Assembly (NCBI GenBank): GCA_022414725.1 | Contig: CM039463.1 | Coordinates: forward strand, 76,322,617 to 76,386,616 | Direction: 5' to 3' | Length of the DNA: 64,000 bases | DNA from: Microglena sp. YARC | Taxonomy: Eukaryota; Chlorophyta; Chlorophyceae; Chlamydomonadales; Chlamydomonadaceae | Shown here: positions 62,950 to 64,000 of the stretch, piece after piece | How positions within the stretch are numbered: the stretch's first letter is position 1 | Layout: each line of letters starts with the position of its first letter | Made by a program: the position numbers and the translations under genes | The notes under the pieces: model-generated | Told to the model about the DNA's origin: nothing | Databases searched by the model: none | What the model saw: the letters and a program-made list of their open reading frames with translations, nothing else

Positions 62950-63730
62950 GTGACTCCAACAAAGTTGAAATTGTGACGATCAATGCATAATGAAATTTCA
63001 AATCTTAGATGGTTTGGATACAATTATGTAAAAAAAGAATGTAAACAAAATCGTGCAGTTCGATATTTATTTATTTCGTCTCCTAAAACCACAGACTGGG
63101 GCTGACTGGGGTATCAGATAATCCGATTCGGATATCTTGGATACATCAGTTTAGGCCAAAATCTTTCCCAGGCGGAACACTGGTAGGAACTAGAAACCTC
63201 TCCACCTTCCTTTTTGAACCGTCGGTATCAGGGTGTCCCAAGCCATGGGGTAAAAATCCTTTCAAACACAAAACGAAACGCAGCAGCAAACAGAAACGTC
63301 TTAGGAATGGAGCTTGCATGAAGGTTGTAATACCAGGATCAGTTGGAAGACTTTTCCAAATGTTGTGGAGAGGGCTTGACTTCGGTCAACAATGGCCTGC
63401 TGATCACAATGCAATGATTCAAATTGTGAACAAGTTCAAGTTCAATTACAGTTTTTTCGTTTTGTATTTCGTACGCATCCGGTTTCAAAATCTGTGCCTG
63501 TGACGCAACAGATCCCCTAAAACCTGGATCTGCGACACTCCCAGATCCTAAGAGATGCAACGGACCCAGAGTTAACTGACAAACATGTAACAGCCCAATA
63601 CAATCCATGTAGGCTAAACCATGGACCAAACAGGGTATTCTTACGGTGCTACATAAAGCAAAAGTGAAAAGTACGTGATAATAATCACACAATTAAATAA
63701 TTATCCTATCACTTGCATATTTAAATGAAT
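62950..63730. other. Intergenic, no supported gene
   Basis: A/T-rich sequence without strong repeats or a credible reading frame. TTCAAGTTCAATTACAG near 63437 echoes the KFKFN text of 62160-62343 but has no open frame. Confidence 0.55.
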
Positions 63731-63738
63731 ATGGTGAC

Positions 63739-63914
63739 CAGGGTACTTCCATTGACCAAATTGGCCAGCGCTTTAGCGCACTTGAAAAATAATAAAATGC
63801 GCTTTGTTGTTCAAAAAGCGAAAAAATGCTTGCTGTGCCCACTGGGGGGTGCAAAAATCTGCGCGAGACGCGCAGTGGGGCTCAAAAAGGCAGCGCGCGC
63901 TTGGAAGTACCTTG
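63739..63914. mobile_element. hAT-type MITE, CAGGGTACT family, copy 6
   Basis: 176 bp, ends CAGGGTACTTCCATTGACC and CTTGGAAGTACCTTG. Flanks ATGGTGAC and ATGGTGGG agree at 6 of 8. Closely related to copy 5 throughout. Confidence 0.85.
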
Positions 63915-64000
63915 ATGGTGGGTACCCCTAGTCCCTTTCGCAGTATTGTCCTTCACGTCCTCAGAGTGGCACATTGCACGGAAGTAACAATTTCAATTTC

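Overview
The window looks like nuclear DNA of a green alga (Chlorophyta). The evidence is spliceosomal genes with GT-AG introns, repeated TGTAA motifs at candidate 3' ends (the green-algal polyadenylation signal), a Dualen-type retrotransposon (APE plus RLE endonucleases, a class first described from Chlamydomonas), UDP-galactopyranose mutase, and long ARM-repeat proteins. I cannot name the species. Nothing here reads as bacterial: there are no operons and no Shine-Dalgarno pattern, and most of the DNA is interspersed or tandem repeat.

Layout. 1-9458 (+): 3' part of an oxysterol-binding-protein-related (ORP) gene; five exons can be joined with matching splice phases, and almost every exon has partial tandem copies in the neighbouring intron. 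9460-13900: short inverted-repeat transposons (MITEs), tRNA-derived SINEs and tandem repeats. 13970-15555 (+): decayed 3' end of a LINE. 15600-20075: repeats. 20076-23940 (-): a five-exon PP2C protein phosphatase gene with a frame-disrupted first exon and tandem partial copies of exon 4. 24280-30180: repeats, including an 825-bp hAT-like element with perfect 8-bp target-site duplications. About 31690-41350 (+): a decayed Dualen-like retrotransposon with cysteine-protease-like modules, APE, RT, a PCIF1-like region, RNase H, zinc knuckle and RLE-like domain, itself hit by a 58-bp LINE tail. 42530-50195: a large inverted duplication carrying two almost identical UDP-galactopyranose mutase genes, tail to the outside, around a 2.2-kb spacer; the right arm alone carries a hAT-like insertion. 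51048-51784: a TIR element. 51885-54560 (-): a second, 5'-truncated Dualen-like element. 54776-58291 (+): two-exon ARM-repeat protein of about 1090 residues. 59328-60839 (+): RING-finger protein. 60840-64000: repeats and MITEs.

The host genes are unrelated in function (lipid transfer, dephosphorylation, galactofuranose synthesis, ARM scaffold, probable ubiquitin ligase). Their shared feature is repeats: a ~130-bp element lies just upstream of three genes, and a TGTAA-containing element lies just downstream of two. The most unusual signals are the partial-exon arrays beside ORP and PP2C exons, and the domain make-up of the two Dualen-like elements.
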